Assembly (NCBI GenBank): GCA_017548425.1
Contig: JAFZAB010000109.1
Location: 1-38,019, forward strand
Direction: 5' to 3'
DNA: 38,019 nucleotides
Source: Victivallales bacterium
GTDB lineage: Bacteria; Verrucomicrobiota; Lentisphaeria; Oligosphaerales; Oligosphaeraceae
This document shows positions 24,413 to 33,196 of the stretch, in pieces. The position numbers and the translations under genes were made by a program. How positions within the stretch are numbered: position 1 is the stretch's first letter; each line of letters begins with the position of its first letter. Below the pieces are notes generated by a model, which was not told where the DNA came from, ran no database searches, and saw nothing but the letters and a program-made list of their open reading frames with translations.

Positions 24413-24873
24413 TCCTTTTCCTCTTGCTTATTGTTGAATGTGCTCCACAGTTGCTCAAGCGTCCTGTGAAAGTGTTTTCTGTCTTCTTCCGACAGCCGTG
24501 CGAACGCTTCGTCAAAACGCCTTGTCAGACGTTTGGCGTTATCGTCGCGAATCCGCTGCCCTTCAGGCGTCAATCGAATCGCCACCGCGCGGCGATCGTG
24601 TTCAGCCTGCTCCCGCACGACGAAGCCATTCTTCGCCAGCGTGTCGATGGCAACTGACGTCGTCGCGGCGGTCTGCTTCAGCTCCCGTGTAATATCCTTC
24701 AGCATCAGCCCTTCGGGATGATGGCGACAGACGATATCCAAAACACGAAGCTGAGCAAACGTAATGCGATGCAGGCACGAGCCTTTTGGAATCACGCAAG
24801 CATTCTGCAGCACGAAGATGATTTTATGCATCAACTGCCAGCAGTCTTCCGATTCGCTTTTCCTCTGGTTCAT
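24409..24873 (-). CDS. MarR-family transcriptional regulator
   Basis: A 154-residue winged-helix regulator. The DNA-binding domain spans about residues 40-105: ITFAQLRVLDIVCRHHPEGLMLKDITRELKQ, the recognition helix region TAATTSVAIDTLAKNGFV, and the wing with the conserved D-x-R-(A) segment HDRRAVAIRLTPEG. The flanking helices form the dimer interface. Such proteins usually repress the adjacent efflux genes and release DNA on binding a ligand. It is the first gene of the operon with the adaptor (4-nt overlap) and the RND pump. A 25-bp inverted repeat just upstream (24887-24911) is a plausible autoregulatory site. Confidence 0.93.
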   Translation of the reverse strand: MNQRKSESEDCWQLMHKIIFVLQNACVIPKGSCLHRITFAQLRVLDIVCRHHPEGLMLKDITRELKQTAATTSVAIDTLAKNGFVVREQAEHDRRAVAIRLTPEGQRIRDDNAKRLTRRFDEAFARLSEEDRKHFHRTLEQLWSTFNNKQEEKE

Positions 24874-24886
24874 GACGTCCTTACCT

Positions 24887-24911
24887 ATAATTAATTCGAC
24901 AAGCTAATTAT
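24887..24911 (-). promoter_or_regulatory. Candidate MarR operator
   Basis: ATAATTA (24887-24893) and TAATTAT (24905-24911) are perfect inverted arms separated by 11 nt, lying 14-38 nt upstream of the regulator's ATG. The size and AT-rich dyad fit MarR-family sites. A TATATT (complement of 24927-24932) just outside could be a -10 box. Because the sequence is AT-rich, part of this may be chance. Confidence 0.4.
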
Positions 24912-25053
24912 TCGCACTTTTAAATTAATATAGCGCAAAAGACCGTTTTTTCCAGTATCTACAGAGAGCACAAAAACAAACAGCATACCCATTCAGCCGT
25001 CGCTTATATCGTTTCTGTCCCTTATGTCGCTTACATCTTATCTTATTATTTTA

Positions 25054-25094
25054 GTCATCACATTTTGGGAAACAATCCTCGAACCATGCAGACC
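25054..25094. repeat. Left 41-bp direct repeat (candidate att site)
   Basis: These 41 bp match 35648-35688 with three mismatches and an uninterrupted 25-bp identical run (25070-25094). Read on the minus strand, it encodes V-C-M-V-R-G-L-F-P-K-M-stop, nearly the same as the C-terminus of the YhhN-family protein (V-C-M-V-R-G-L-F-S-K-I-stop). It is therefore a detached copy of that gene's 3' end. Similarity stops abruptly at 25095. Confidence 0.9.
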
Positions 25095-25392
25095 TCATCA
25101 TCCTGCCCCGCGACAAAACAGGACAAATAATGTCAAAACACGACAAATGTCTTTTGACAAATACAAGAGAATTGAGCAAAATATCCATAAAAGGACAAAC
25201 AAGTATCAAATCTTTGTAAAAAAAGCAAAAAATGGCGTTGCAACAGGCTTTTGAGACATTATATTAGGTATTTTATGTGGTCGCCCCACAAATGCAGCCG
25301 TAACCCATCAACCAGGAGTTAAAATACTCACCACAAATAATTTTATCTCTTTTTTGACATAGCTGGCGACATGTCGTCAGTGTTTGTGCTTT

Positions 25393-25510
25393 GTGAATCA
25401 CCGAAATTAGCACCTTCCCGATTACTCAAAAGCACACGTTAAGCACGCTCATGCCTTGAGCGTCTCTTTTCGTGCTTTTGAGTAGGTAGTGCTAAACCTC
25501 GGTGATTCAC
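25393..25510. repeat. Large nested inverted repeat
   Basis: Arm 25393-25435 pairs with 25472-25510 in three blocks: 12 bp (GTGAATCACCGA), 7 bp (TTAGCAC) and 12 bp (ACTCAAAAGCAC), with small asymmetric internal loops. The 36-nt apical part contains a second hairpin, ACGCTCA-TGCCT-TGAGCGT (25445-25463), followed by a T-rich stretch. Either strand could form a long structured RNA, or the DNA could extrude a cruciform. No coding function is seen. It could be a non-autonomous element remnant, a structured RNA or a recombination/regulatory site near the island's left end. Confidence 0.8.
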
Positions 25511-25944
25511 GAAACTAGAGTCGCTCTTTTTTTGTGTAAAAATCGAGAGTTTTGCTTGTATTTTCAGGAAAGGAGAAAAAACAAATCAATGGTGATTTCG
25601 AGACTCTCACATGGAAATCAAACAAGCCCAATGAGAGTTCAATCTATAAGAATGGAGAAAACACCAACAATAAATTGCAACATTGTGAGGCAATCGCAAA
25701 GGAGATTGTCTGAAACGCCATATGACAACACCTAGCAGGAAGCACACATGGCCAGTCGCATACATCCAACCAAAATATATTTCATATAGGATATTTCTAA
25801 CACCCAAAGTGATTTCCATTATTTAGTCAGTTAGATTGAATAGTAGAAGAAGCATGAAAGCATGATTCTCAAATCCTGCCGCAGGGGATTGTGCTTTCTA
25901 TTTATCATTTAAAGAAGGCAGGACAAACGCTATAAGGAGCAAAA

Positions 25945-26649
25945 ATGGACTACGCACGTAATGCTAAGTACTTCCAACCCACCCCATCTCCTAAGACAAT
26001 TATTATCTTCGCTGTTATTGGCGCGATATTATTAGCATTAATGCCTCCATTGGGATTACTTGCTATCATAATCGCTATTGTTGTTGGAATCATAAAGTAT
26101 GGCGGAAGACCAAGTGACTCAGAGATTGACAATCAACGCGATTCGTTCATGAATTCGCTAAAAGAACAAGCCATTAAGAAATTGGGGATAGATGAAGAAG
26201 AGGCAAATATTGCCCCACCTTTATTCTTGAGAGGTTATTCATTCGGTCGTAGTGTCTTAGGGGACAAAGCAAATATGAAGTTGTGCGACAAACTCGGCAA
26301 AGATAAAAGATGGCGGTCCCCAGAATGTGTACTTTCAGCTTTTTTCTTCACAGAAAACGAGATTCATTATTACCGCAAAACGATATCCCTTGTCTCTGAT
26401 TCATACAAAGACTATACGGAAGAGTTTTTCTACACAGATATTGTGAGCATAAAAACTGATGAATTAGAAAGACCGTGGATTGATCCTAAGACAGGCGAAG
26501 AAAGTAAAACGCTTAAGTCGCGCACAGTAGGATTCATGCTTCGTAACACAGGCGGCGAAACGACAGAATGTGAATGTAGCAGTACAGAAGAAGCTGATAA
26601 TGCTGTGAATGCTATGCGTAGCCTTGTCAGACAGAAAAAGAATGCGTAA
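25945..26649 (+). CDS. Membrane protein with possible PH-like domain (island gene 1)
   Basis: A 234-residue protein that I cannot assign to a named family. Two hydrophobic segments close together near the N-terminus (residues about 19-34 and 37-53; IIIFAVIGAILLALMPPLGLLAIIIAIVVGII) would form a membrane hairpin. The soluble remainder has a helical linker (55-85). A beta-rich region follows, including LSAFFFTENEIHYYRKTISLV, EEFFYTDIVSIKTDE and TVGFMLRNTGGETTECE, and then a C-terminal helix. That order resembles bacterial PH-like domains, but only by eye. AAGGAG lies 5 nt before the ATG. It opens a tightly packed operon: the HerA-like ATPase starts 17 nt after its stop. A membrane anchor or sensor role is inferred. 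Confidence 0.7.
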   Translation: MDYARNAKYFQPTPSPKTIIIFAVIGAILLALMPPLGLLAIIIAIVVGIIKYGGRPSDSEIDNQRDSFMNSLKEQAIKKLGIDEEEANIAPPLFLRGYSFGRSVLGDKANMKLCDKLGKDKRWRSPECVLSAFFFTENEIHYYRKTISLVSDSYKDYTEEFFYTDIVSIKTDELERPWIDPKTGEESKTLKSRTVGFMLRNTGGETTECECSSTEEADNAVNAMRSLVRQKKNA

Positions 26650-26666
26650 CAGATTGTGATCAAGAT

Positions 26667-29363
26667 ATGCGCATATCAAGCATAGAACTTGCTGATGGCC
26701 AATTTGCTGGAGCGCTATCTCTTGAAATCGTCTCCATCCCCGATGTTTCAATCATCGGGGGAGGAGATGGAGACTCCGACAAGATGGGGATGGCTCATGT
26801 CGCAGCATATAGGCGTGATGCTGAAAATCTCCTGGGGCAGATATTTCAGGGATGCAAGAATGCTGCTGTTAGTGACGCGAGCATTGAAATTCTCTGGACA
26901 ACAAGTGATGCCATCAATCAGGCGTATCGCGCCAGTATACGTTTATTCATCATTTTGCGCATGATCCAGAATGACACCGCTTCTCTGGAAGCTGGACTTT
27001 CTGACATGTTTGCAACAGTGCGCTCAGCATTGACTCTAGGTAAATACGAGTTCAGGGAAATACCGTTTACTGAAGTCGAGAATGAAATAGGCCGCTTGAC
27101 GAGAGACACTTGCAGGGCTTTTTGCAGGGATGAGTCCATTTCATCGCTTCAGAATCAGATGCTATCGGAATGCTATTCATTTGACCGTATTCCTGTAAAC
27201 GATCTTGACTTGAGCCGAATCAGCAATGCGCTTACAGACTATCCTGGATGCGCCATTTCGTTCCAACTGATTCCAACATCCTTCTCTCCGCAGGAGACGG
27301 CAGCCATAGACCGAATGTCCACAGCACTTGGAACATTAAGCAAGGGCATACACGACCAGAGCATAGGTAACGTCGCCTTTGCGCTTGCAGAAAAAGAATC
27401 CGAACTTTACCAGTATTATTCCACTTGGAAAAACGCCCCACTGTTCTCTTACAATATTCTTGTAATGGGCCGGAAGGACGCGGTTGGCACTGTATCGAGC
27501 GGCGTATATGGGTTACTCAATGGTGCAGCGGATGGCAATGTCTCTGGAAAGTTCGTGGAGATTCCCCCGCAGGATTTCGATTTTAAAGGGTTGGCTCTGT
27601 CGCTTCCATGGGCTGCGAACGAATACTTGCAGGAATGTGAGCGTCATCCAGAGATATGGCAAACGGAACGTAGAGGGATGTATGCGGCATTCTGGAGGCT
27701 TCCGTTCGTCATCACGGCAGAGGAAGCATCAACATTTTTCAGACTTCCGATAGGCAGCCTAACCGTCTCCGCTGGTCTTGTTGTAAACAAGGCTGGCAAG
27801 GATGGTAAAACATACGCGGACGGGATTGTCAACGCAGGTGACATCACAGTCGGCCGTTTGAAAAGTTCATCCCGTGGCGATACGATCGGTTTCTCGCTTC
27901 GGGATTTGACCAAGCACATGCTGATAGTCGGAACTCCGGGTTCCGGAAAGACAACATTTTCAGTCAGCCTCCTTGATCGGCTCTGGAAGCAACATCATAT
28001 TCCATTTCTCGTCATTGAACCAGCAAAGAACGAATACCGTGCGCTTGTACAAAGCATACCCGACATACAGATATTCACGCCAGGAAAGAACTTCATCTCT
28101 CCTTTTGTCTTCAACCCGTTTGTCCCCCCGAAAAATGTCACGCTTGAAAGCTATAAATCCGTTCTCAAGACAGCGTTTGCAGCGGCTGTCACAATGTCAA
28201 CACCACTTGATAAGATTTTTGAAGAATCGGTGAACAACTGCTATTCAGATTTCCGCTGGCTCGACACTTATACAAAAGATGACAAGGGTAGAGTTTTCAA
28301 CATTCAGGACTTCATCAAGGCTTTTCAACAGACGTTTGACGCAATCGGTTACACTGGTGATGCACGGAATATTGGACGAGCAGGACTTGTCCGTCTGAAC
28401 AGCCTTGTCAATCTCTTTGACAATTATAGTAGCATACCGATTGAAGACATACTCACGAAACCTACAATTATCGAACTGGCCGCCATAGAGAATGGGGATC
28501 AAAAGGCTCTCATCATTGCCCTGTTGCTTTTAAGCATACTTTCGTATGTCAACCGAAACTATGTAGGCGACGGCAAGCTCCGCAATGTCATACTGCTTGA
28601 GGAGGCGCACGTCCTGCTTGATTCGGATTCAAAAGTGAGCGAAGGAGCTGCCGATCCAAGTACTATAGCCAGGGGACTGGTCAAGCGAATGCTTGCGGAG
28701 ATTCGTTCATATGGTGTCGGAATCGTCATTGCCGATCAATCTCCACGCAAGGTCGGCACAGATGTCGTGGCGCTTACAAACATCAAGCTTGCGTTCAGGC
28801 TTGTAGAACGCGAAGACAAGGAGATTCTTTCCGACAGCACAAACATGTCGGACGTGCAGACACAGCGTCTTGCACGTCTGCGAACTGGTGAAGCAATGCT
28901 CTTTTTCGACAGGCTTGAAGAACCGGAAGAGATAAAGACCGACGACTACCGGGCCGCAAATAACATATCCATCTCACTGTCAGATGAATCCATCAAAGAG
29001 AGAACAACTTACTGGAACGGAAAAGAAGAACTGTTACGCCCATATCCAGAATGCGCGTATGTAGGCGCATGCAAAGGGAAATGCGATTTCGGATGCCGTG
29101 CTCTTGCACGGGAAATCTCAAGACGCATCTATGCGCGAAACTTCAAGCCGTCAACTTCCGATATAAGCATGCTCAAATCCGTATTTTTTCATATTGCACA
29201 GCTAATCAAGTCTGAGTTGAACGACGAACCTCTTACGCCTCAGTTAGCCGGATGTGCCAGAATGCAGTTTCTTCGCAAGATAAAATATGGCACAGCAATC
29301 AAGCTGACTGACGGTACGATAAGGGCCACACTAGAACAGAGAGGAAAGGAGACAGGAAAATGA
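26667..29363 (+). CDS. HerA/VirB4-type ATPase with C-terminal Cys cluster (island gene 2)
   Basis: An 898-residue P-loop ATPase of the HerA-FtsK superfamily. An N-terminal domain of about 400 residues, not recognised, precedes the motor. Walker A is GTPGSGKTT (422-430), followed by FLVIEPAKNEYRAL. Walker B is NVILLEEAHVLL (about 640-651), and the family's IVIADQSPRKVGTDVVALTNIKLAFRL sensor region comes next. Near the C-terminus Cys796, Cys802, Cys806 and Cys810 (C-x5-C-x3-C-x3-C) could bind zinc or an iron-sulfur cluster. Relatives pump DNA or power DNA processing as hexamers, and several defence systems use HerA proteins. Its stop overlaps the next start as ATGA, so translation is coupled. 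The SD before 26667 is weak. The motor class is firm; its substrate is unknown. Confidence 0.85.
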   Translation: MRISSIELADGQFAGALSLEIVSIPDVSIIGGGDGDSDKMGMAHVAAYRRDAENLLGQIFQGCKNAAVSDASIEILWTTSDAINQAYRASIRLFIILRMIQNDTASLEAGLSDMFATVRSALTLGKYEFREIPFTEVENEIGRLTRDTCRAFCRDESISSLQNQMLSECYSFDRIPVNDLDLSRISNALTDYPGCAISFQLIPTSFSPQETAAIDRMSTALGTLSKGIHDQSIGNVAFALAEKESELYQYYSTWKNAPLFSYNILVMGRKDAVGTVSSGVYGLLNGAADGNVSGKFVEIPPQDFDFKGLALSLPWAANEYLQECERHPEIWQTERRGMYAAFWRLPFVITAEEASTFFRLPIGSLTVSAGLVVNKAGKDGKTYADGIVNAGDITVGRLKSSSRGDTIGFSLRDLTKHMLIVGTPGSGKTTFSVSLLDRLWKQHHIPFLVIEPAKNEYRALVQSIPDIQIFTPGKNFISPFVFNPFVPPKNVTLESYKSVLKTAFAAAVTMSTPLDKIFEESVNNCYSDFRWLDTYTKDDKGRVFNIQDFIKAFQQTFDAIGYTGDARNIGRAGLVRLNSLVNLFDNYSSIPIEDILTKPTIIELAAIENGDQKALIIALLLLSILSYVNRNYVGDGKLRNVILLEEAHVLLDSDSKVSEGAADPSTIARGLVKRMLAEIRSYGVGIVIADQSPRKVGTDVVALTNIKLAFRLVEREDKEILSDSTNMSDVQTQRLARLRTGEAMLFFDRLEEPEEIKTDDYRAANNISISLSDESIKERTTYWNGKEELLRPYPECAYVGACKGKCDFGCRALAREISRRIYARNFKPSTSDISMLKSVFFHIAQLIKSELNDEPLTPQLAGCARMQFLRKIKYGTAIKLTDGTIRATLEQRGKETGK

Positions 29364-31189
29364 GCGACGGAGACTATGGCGATTCTTTGGATGATACTTC
29401 CTACGAAGCCTCATCGGATTCTTCGTCCGACAGTTCAATGGATTTTTCATCTGACAGTTCAATGGATTTTTCGTCAGACAACGCTTCGGATACGGCTTCC
29501 GATTCTTTTGACTTGTCATCTGACGACATCAGTTCATCAGATGAAGCCTTCAATGTTAACGACTCCTCGATAGATGAGGTGTTGACAGAAGACAGTGGAG
29601 ATTTGTTTGCTGAAACACCGATGCCAGAAGATGTTTCTGAAGACTCGAGAGAAGAAATACCTTCCGAGACACCTCCCATGGAAGAGGAATCCACAAATGA
29701 TATGCCGTTGGATGAGGAGGTGGTAGAAGAAAATGAGCAGATGTCCGAGACGATAACAGAAGAAAATCAACAAGCTGAAGCGGAAACTGATGTCAAAGAG
29801 GATCAGATTGCCGATGCCTTGAATGAATCGGAAAAACAAGAAGAGACCACAGAGAATACTGGTAATGATGCCATAGAAATATCTGATAAAGCTACTGCAG
29901 CAACACAAGAGGCCGAAGCGGCTGCAGAACATTTGAAAGATGTCGACACGTCTGATTCTGCAGCTGTAGAAGCGGCTGTCCAGGAAGCGCAGGACAAGAG
30001 CGCTGAAGCGCAGAGTCTTTCCGGGGCTGCTGCCGATGCGAGTGATGCGGCGGCGGTTGCTTCGGAACAGGCGCGGGAAATTTCGGATCAGGCCGCCGAT
30101 GCCGCTTCGGAGCAGGCGAAGGAGGCGGAAAAGGCCAGTGATAATGCCAAGTATGCCGCAAGTGAAGCAGAAGAAGAGAGCCGTCGTCTTCAGGAAGAGG
30201 CGGAGAAAAATGAAGCTGAACGCACGGTGCAAGAAGCCGAAGCGGAGAATCAACGGCAGGATGAAGAGGCTGAAGCCTTGCGTGAACAGGAAGAGCAAGA
30301 ACAAGCGGAACGCGAAGCAAAGGAAGCGGAACAAGCTGAACGTGAAGCGAAGGAAGCGGAACAGGCAGAAGCAGCAGCTCTTATCGAAACACACGCCGAA
30401 GGATCTTCTGAACAACTTGATGAACAAACAACAAATGATACTGAGTTTTTAGCAGAAGATACAGATGTAGTTTCGAGTGATAGTTCAGTCAGTAACGACA
30501 GCACCATCGATGCAGATAAATTCCTTGAAGAATCTAGCTTGCCTCCAGAAGAAAGGATACAAGGGTACCGTGAAGAAATCGCGCATAACGATCTGGCTGA
30601 TATTGAAACAGCGAGAGAACTGCAGAATGCCGAGATTATGACGGGACAAGCAAGTACTGAAAACTCAACGGATAATATGCTAGACGCAATCGAAGCATAT
30701 GGCTCTCGAAAAATGTCTGACTCGCAGATAGAAGCCAACAACGAAATGGCTGACAAGATGACTGAATATACCATCGCCCAAGGACATAAAGCCGATTACA
30801 CAGACGATTATAATAAATTGTCATCTATGGAATCTTCTGACGATAATCAGCCTAATGTTTCTGAAGAAGGGGATATGATAGATGAGCCTGCCGATCAAAC
30901 AGAAGCCATAGAAACAGAATTAAACAATGAAGATTCTGACAGTGGCTTGAAAGCCACGCTTGCGGCTCATTCAATATCAGAGGAAACGACAGAAAATACA
31001 GATCAATCTGGTAGTAGCCTAAAAGACACCCTTGCCCAAGCATCTGAGGCAGAAGCGAATGGAGATACCGAGGACGTACCTCCACCTCCACCACCGAATG
31101 ATGGTGGTATGGACGACAATAACCGTTCAGCTCAACGGGATGCAGTAGTTAATGCGTGGCTTGCACAACAACGAGCAAAAGAAAGATGA
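29360..31189 (+). CDS. Acidic Ser/Asp-rich coiled-coil protein (island gene 3)
   Basis: A 609-residue strongly acidic protein without recognised domains. The N-terminus (about 1-75) is dominated by Ser and Asp, with the repeated motif SSDSSMDF. A Glu-rich region (about 75-165) follows. Residues about 170-345 are Ala/Glu/Lys/Gln-rich with heptad-like spacing (DAASEQAKEAEKASDNAKYAASEAEEE, then repeats of REAKEAEQAE), predicted to be a long coiled coil. The last part is again acidic, with a proline run (PPPPPP) and a basic tail (WLAQQRAKER). No membrane segment or signal is present. It is coupled to the ATPase by an ATGA overlap. A scaffold, linker or phase-separating partner is conceivable but unproven. 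Low-complexity composition makes homology searches unreliable. Confidence 0.75.
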   Translation: MSDGDYGDSLDDTSYEASSDSSSDSSMDFSSDSSMDFSSDNASDTASDSFDLSSDDISSSDEAFNVNDSSIDEVLTEDSGDLFAETPMPEDVSEDSREEIPSETPPMEEESTNDMPLDEEVVEENEQMSETITEENQQAEAETDVKEDQIADALNESEKQEETTENTGNDAIEISDKATAATQEAEAAAEHLKDVDTSDSAAVEAAVQEAQDKSAEAQSLSGAAADASDAAAVASEQAREISDQAADAASEQAKEAEKASDNAKYAASEAEEESRRLQEEAEKNEAERTVQEAEAENQRQDEEAEALREQEEQEQAEREAKEAEQAEREAKEAEQAEAAALIETHAEGSSEQLDEQTTNDTEFLAEDTDVVSSDSSVSNDSTIDADKFLEESSLPPEERIQGYREEIAHNDLADIETARELQNAEIMTGQASTENSTDNMLDAIEAYGSRKMSDSQIEANNEMADKMTEYTIAQGHKADYTDDYNKLSSMESSDDNQPNVSEEGDMIDEPADQTEAIETELNNEDSDSGLKATLAAHSISEETTENTDQSGSSLKDTLAQASEAEANGDTEDVPPPPPPNDGGMDDNNRSAQRDAVVNAWLAQQRAKER

Positions 31190-31224
31190 TTTGCTAGCAA
31201 TAAACAAACAGAAAGGAAGTTGAA

Positions 31225-32469
31225 ATGGGACTCTTCTCAAGCATCAAAGACAATTTGTCGAATGCATATCAAGTGATAGCACGTGATACGCAGACGGGAG
31301 CATACCCGATATGGCGGCACCCCACGGAAGATTTCCGCAATGGCAGTGTACTGCAAGTTGCCGAGGATGACGTAGCTTTGCTTATGGACAACAGCAAACT
31401 TGTGGAATCATTCACAGGTGGACGATATACACTTACAACAAGCAATTATCCATTTCTCGATAGATTGCGTGCATCATTTTCAGGGGGTGAAAATTCCTAC
31501 AAATATACTGTGTTCTTTATAAGCAAACGTCCTATGCCAGGACTTATGTGGGGAACCCCTGAACCGATGGAGGTTGCCATGCAGATGGCATTGCCAATTC
31601 CTGGGGCAATACCCAATTTAATTCCAATTAAGCTTCAGATAGGTGTTAATTATACAGCGACAATCGCGGATCCCAAGACATTCCTTTTGAAAGACATTGA
31701 AGGAACTACAGCTGTCACACGAACCCAAGACGAACTAAACAAATTAATCATCAGACCCAAGATTGGCCAATTTGTGAAGAGCAATATCGCAAGAGCGATA
31801 CAATCCGTCGAAGGCGGGATTTGGAGCATCCAGACACAAACCGAGAACATTGCAGCAACACTCGAAAACGTTTTAAACGATTCATTTGCAGAATATGGCT
31901 TGCATTTGGACCATTTGTATATTGATACGCTCAATGTTCTTGATACGGAAGAGTGGTTAAGCTTTAAGAAAGCACGTGCAGATTTCGGTACATATCAGAT
32001 GGAGAAGGCCAAAGAGGCAATGGGTGACGTACAACAGCTCAATGCATTAGGCAATAACTGGCAACGAATTCAGGCAAGAAACATCATGCAGACAATGGCG
32101 GAAAATCCAGGCGCTGGAGGAGTTGCCGCGACTGGAGCCGGTCTTGGCATGGGTATGGTGGCGGGAGGTGTCATGGGGAGCATGGCGGCATCAATGTTTG
32201 CGCCAATGCAGGAAACTACTGTGCCGCAACCACAGCCGGCTGCGCCAGCTGGTCCATCACGTTTCGCCCCCAAAGCGGCGGCAACACCAACTGCGACATC
32301 GGCTTCCTCTCAGATAAAATGTCCACATTGTGGAGAGATTGTCGGTGGCGGGAAGTTCTGCGGCAATTGCGGACAGCCTCTCCCCCAGAAATGCGTATGC
32401 CCAAACTGTGGTGCAGACATGCCTTCAGGTTCCAAGTTCTGTCCTAATTGTGGAACGAAAGTTGGCTGA
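31225..32469 (+). CDS. SPFH-domain protein with two C-terminal zinc ribbons, YdjI/COG4260-like (island gene 4)
   Basis: A 414-residue protein. The SPFH/band-7 domain spans about residues 20-260 (GSVLQVAEDDVALLMDNSKLVESFTGGRYTL, YTATIADPKTFL, LNDSFAEYGLHLDHLYIDTLNVLD). A Gly/Ala/Met-rich segment (about 290-330) and a Pro/Ala linker follow. Two treble-clef/zinc-ribbon units occupy 364-414 (CPHCGEIVGGGKFCGNCG and CPNCGADMPSGSKFCPNCG). This is the architecture of Bacillus subtilis YdjI (COG4260, 'virion core protein-like'). In B. subtilis it lies with YdjG/YdjH and a PspA paralogue in a membrane-stress operon. SPFH proteins oligomerise on membranes. AAAGGAAG precedes the ATG. It follows the acidic protein by 35 nt and precedes a membrane protein by 16 nt. 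Confidence 0.88.
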   Translation: MGLFSSIKDNLSNAYQVIARDTQTGAYPIWRHPTEDFRNGSVLQVAEDDVALLMDNSKLVESFTGGRYTLTTSNYPFLDRLRASFSGGENSYKYTVFFISKRPMPGLMWGTPEPMEVAMQMALPIPGAIPNLIPIKLQIGVNYTATIADPKTFLLKDIEGTTAVTRTQDELNKLIIRPKIGQFVKSNIARAIQSVEGGIWSIQTQTENIAATLENVLNDSFAEYGLHLDHLYIDTLNVLDTEEWLSFKKARADFGTYQMEKAKEAMGDVQQLNALGNNWQRIQARNIMQTMAENPGAGGVAATGAGLGMGMVAGGVMGSMAASMFAPMQETTVPQPQPAAPAGPSRFAPKAAATPTATSASSQIKCPHCGEIVGGGKFCGNCGQPLPQKCVCPNCGADMPSGSKFCPNCGTKVG

Positions 32470-32485
32470 CGCAAAGGAGTTGAAC

Positions 32486-33169
32486 ATGCAAAAGAGTTCT
32501 TTAGCAAAAATTATATTGTACCTTGTTATCATACTCGTCTTCAATATCTTGTATTTCAACATAATTGATAATCATACGCCAGCTAGGTGGGTATCGTATG
32601 CGGGAATACATATTTCGTATTTGCTTTTATGTGTGTCTTCACTTTCATATAATCGATTTGATTCAAGTGGAAGTGTTGTACATGTATATCCTAAGATGAT
32701 GGTGGCATACAGTTATTTTATGGCGTCATTGATCTGTGGAACGATACTAATTTTGATAAACAACTCAACAATTACATTCCCCATAATCGTTCATGCGCTT
32801 ATTATTGGGTTCTATATATTTCATTACTTGCTCCTGATGAATGCGGAAATTCATACAGAAGCAAACGAGCAACGCAATCGTCGTGATGCTTTTTTTATAA
32901 GAGATTGCGTAGGGAGACTTGATAATGCTATGCAACATGCGACATCACAAGATATACGTCGTACTATTGAATCTTTTCGAGATGCAGTCAATGGCTCATC
33001 CATGAGAACAATTCCACAAGTTTCAGAATTGGAAGAACAAATACGAACCCAAGTCTCACAGATTGTGAACGCAATGGGAAGTGGCGAATTGGGCGAACTT
33101 GAGAAAGATGCCAAGAAAGGTATTGATCTTGTTCGTGAACGTGAACGGCAGATTATGCTTTACAAATAA
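32486..33169 (+). CDS. Four-helix membrane protein with cytoplasmic tail (island gene 5)
   Basis: A 227-residue protein from the ATG at 32486, which has an AAAGGAG 8 nt upstream. A longer frame open from 32330 would overlap the SPFH gene's zinc-ribbon codons, so I reject it. Four hydrophobic segments lie at about residues 8-28, 38-56, 72-92 and 98-118. They are followed by a charged, helical cytoplasmic tail (about 120-227; LEEQIRTQVSQIVNAMGSGELGELEKDAKKG), which may form a coiled coil. No family is recognised. By position it resembles YdjH-type membrane partners of SPFH/zinc-ribbon proteins, but similarity cannot be confirmed by eye. It is packed between the SPFH gene (16 nt) and the zinc-ribbon gene (27 nt). 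It probably anchors the complex. Confidence 0.75.
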   Translation: MQKSSLAKIILYLVIILVFNILYFNIIDNHTPARWVSYAGIHISYLLLCVSSLSYNRFDSSGSVVHVYPKMMVAYSYFMASLICGTILILINNSTITFPIIVHALIIGFYIFHYLLLMNAEIHTEANEQRNRRDAFFIRDCVGRLDNAMQHATSQDIRRTIESFRDAVNGSSMRTIPQVSELEEQIRTQVSQIVNAMGSGELGELEKDAKKGIDLVRERERQIMLYK

Positions 33170-33196
33170 GCAACAAGCAAAAGAAAGGATAGAATA

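Larger units (their letters stand above)
24874..25944. other. 1,071-bp gap without a convincing gene
   Basis: This AT-rich stretch separates the efflux operon from the island operon. It holds the candidate MarR operator (24887-24911), the left 41-bp direct repeat (25054-25094), an 18-bp palindrome CTGGCGACATGTCGTCAG with one mismatched pair (25363-25380) next to a TTGACA, and a large nested inverted repeat (25393-25510). Short open frames at 25024-25254 and 25502-25735 have no recognisable domain, biased composition and no good ribosome-binding site. I see no tRNA or integrase. Confidence 0.7.

Noticed and set aside
25502..25735. A 77-codon plus-strand frame in the long gap
   Set aside because: No domain, no good ribosome-binding site and atypical composition. 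It starts at the end of the large inverted repeat.
32330..32485. Upstream start for the four-helix membrane protein
   Set aside because: It would overlap the SPFH gene's zinc-ribbon codons by 140 nt. The ATG at 32486 has a strong AAAGGAG and starts right before the first membrane helix.
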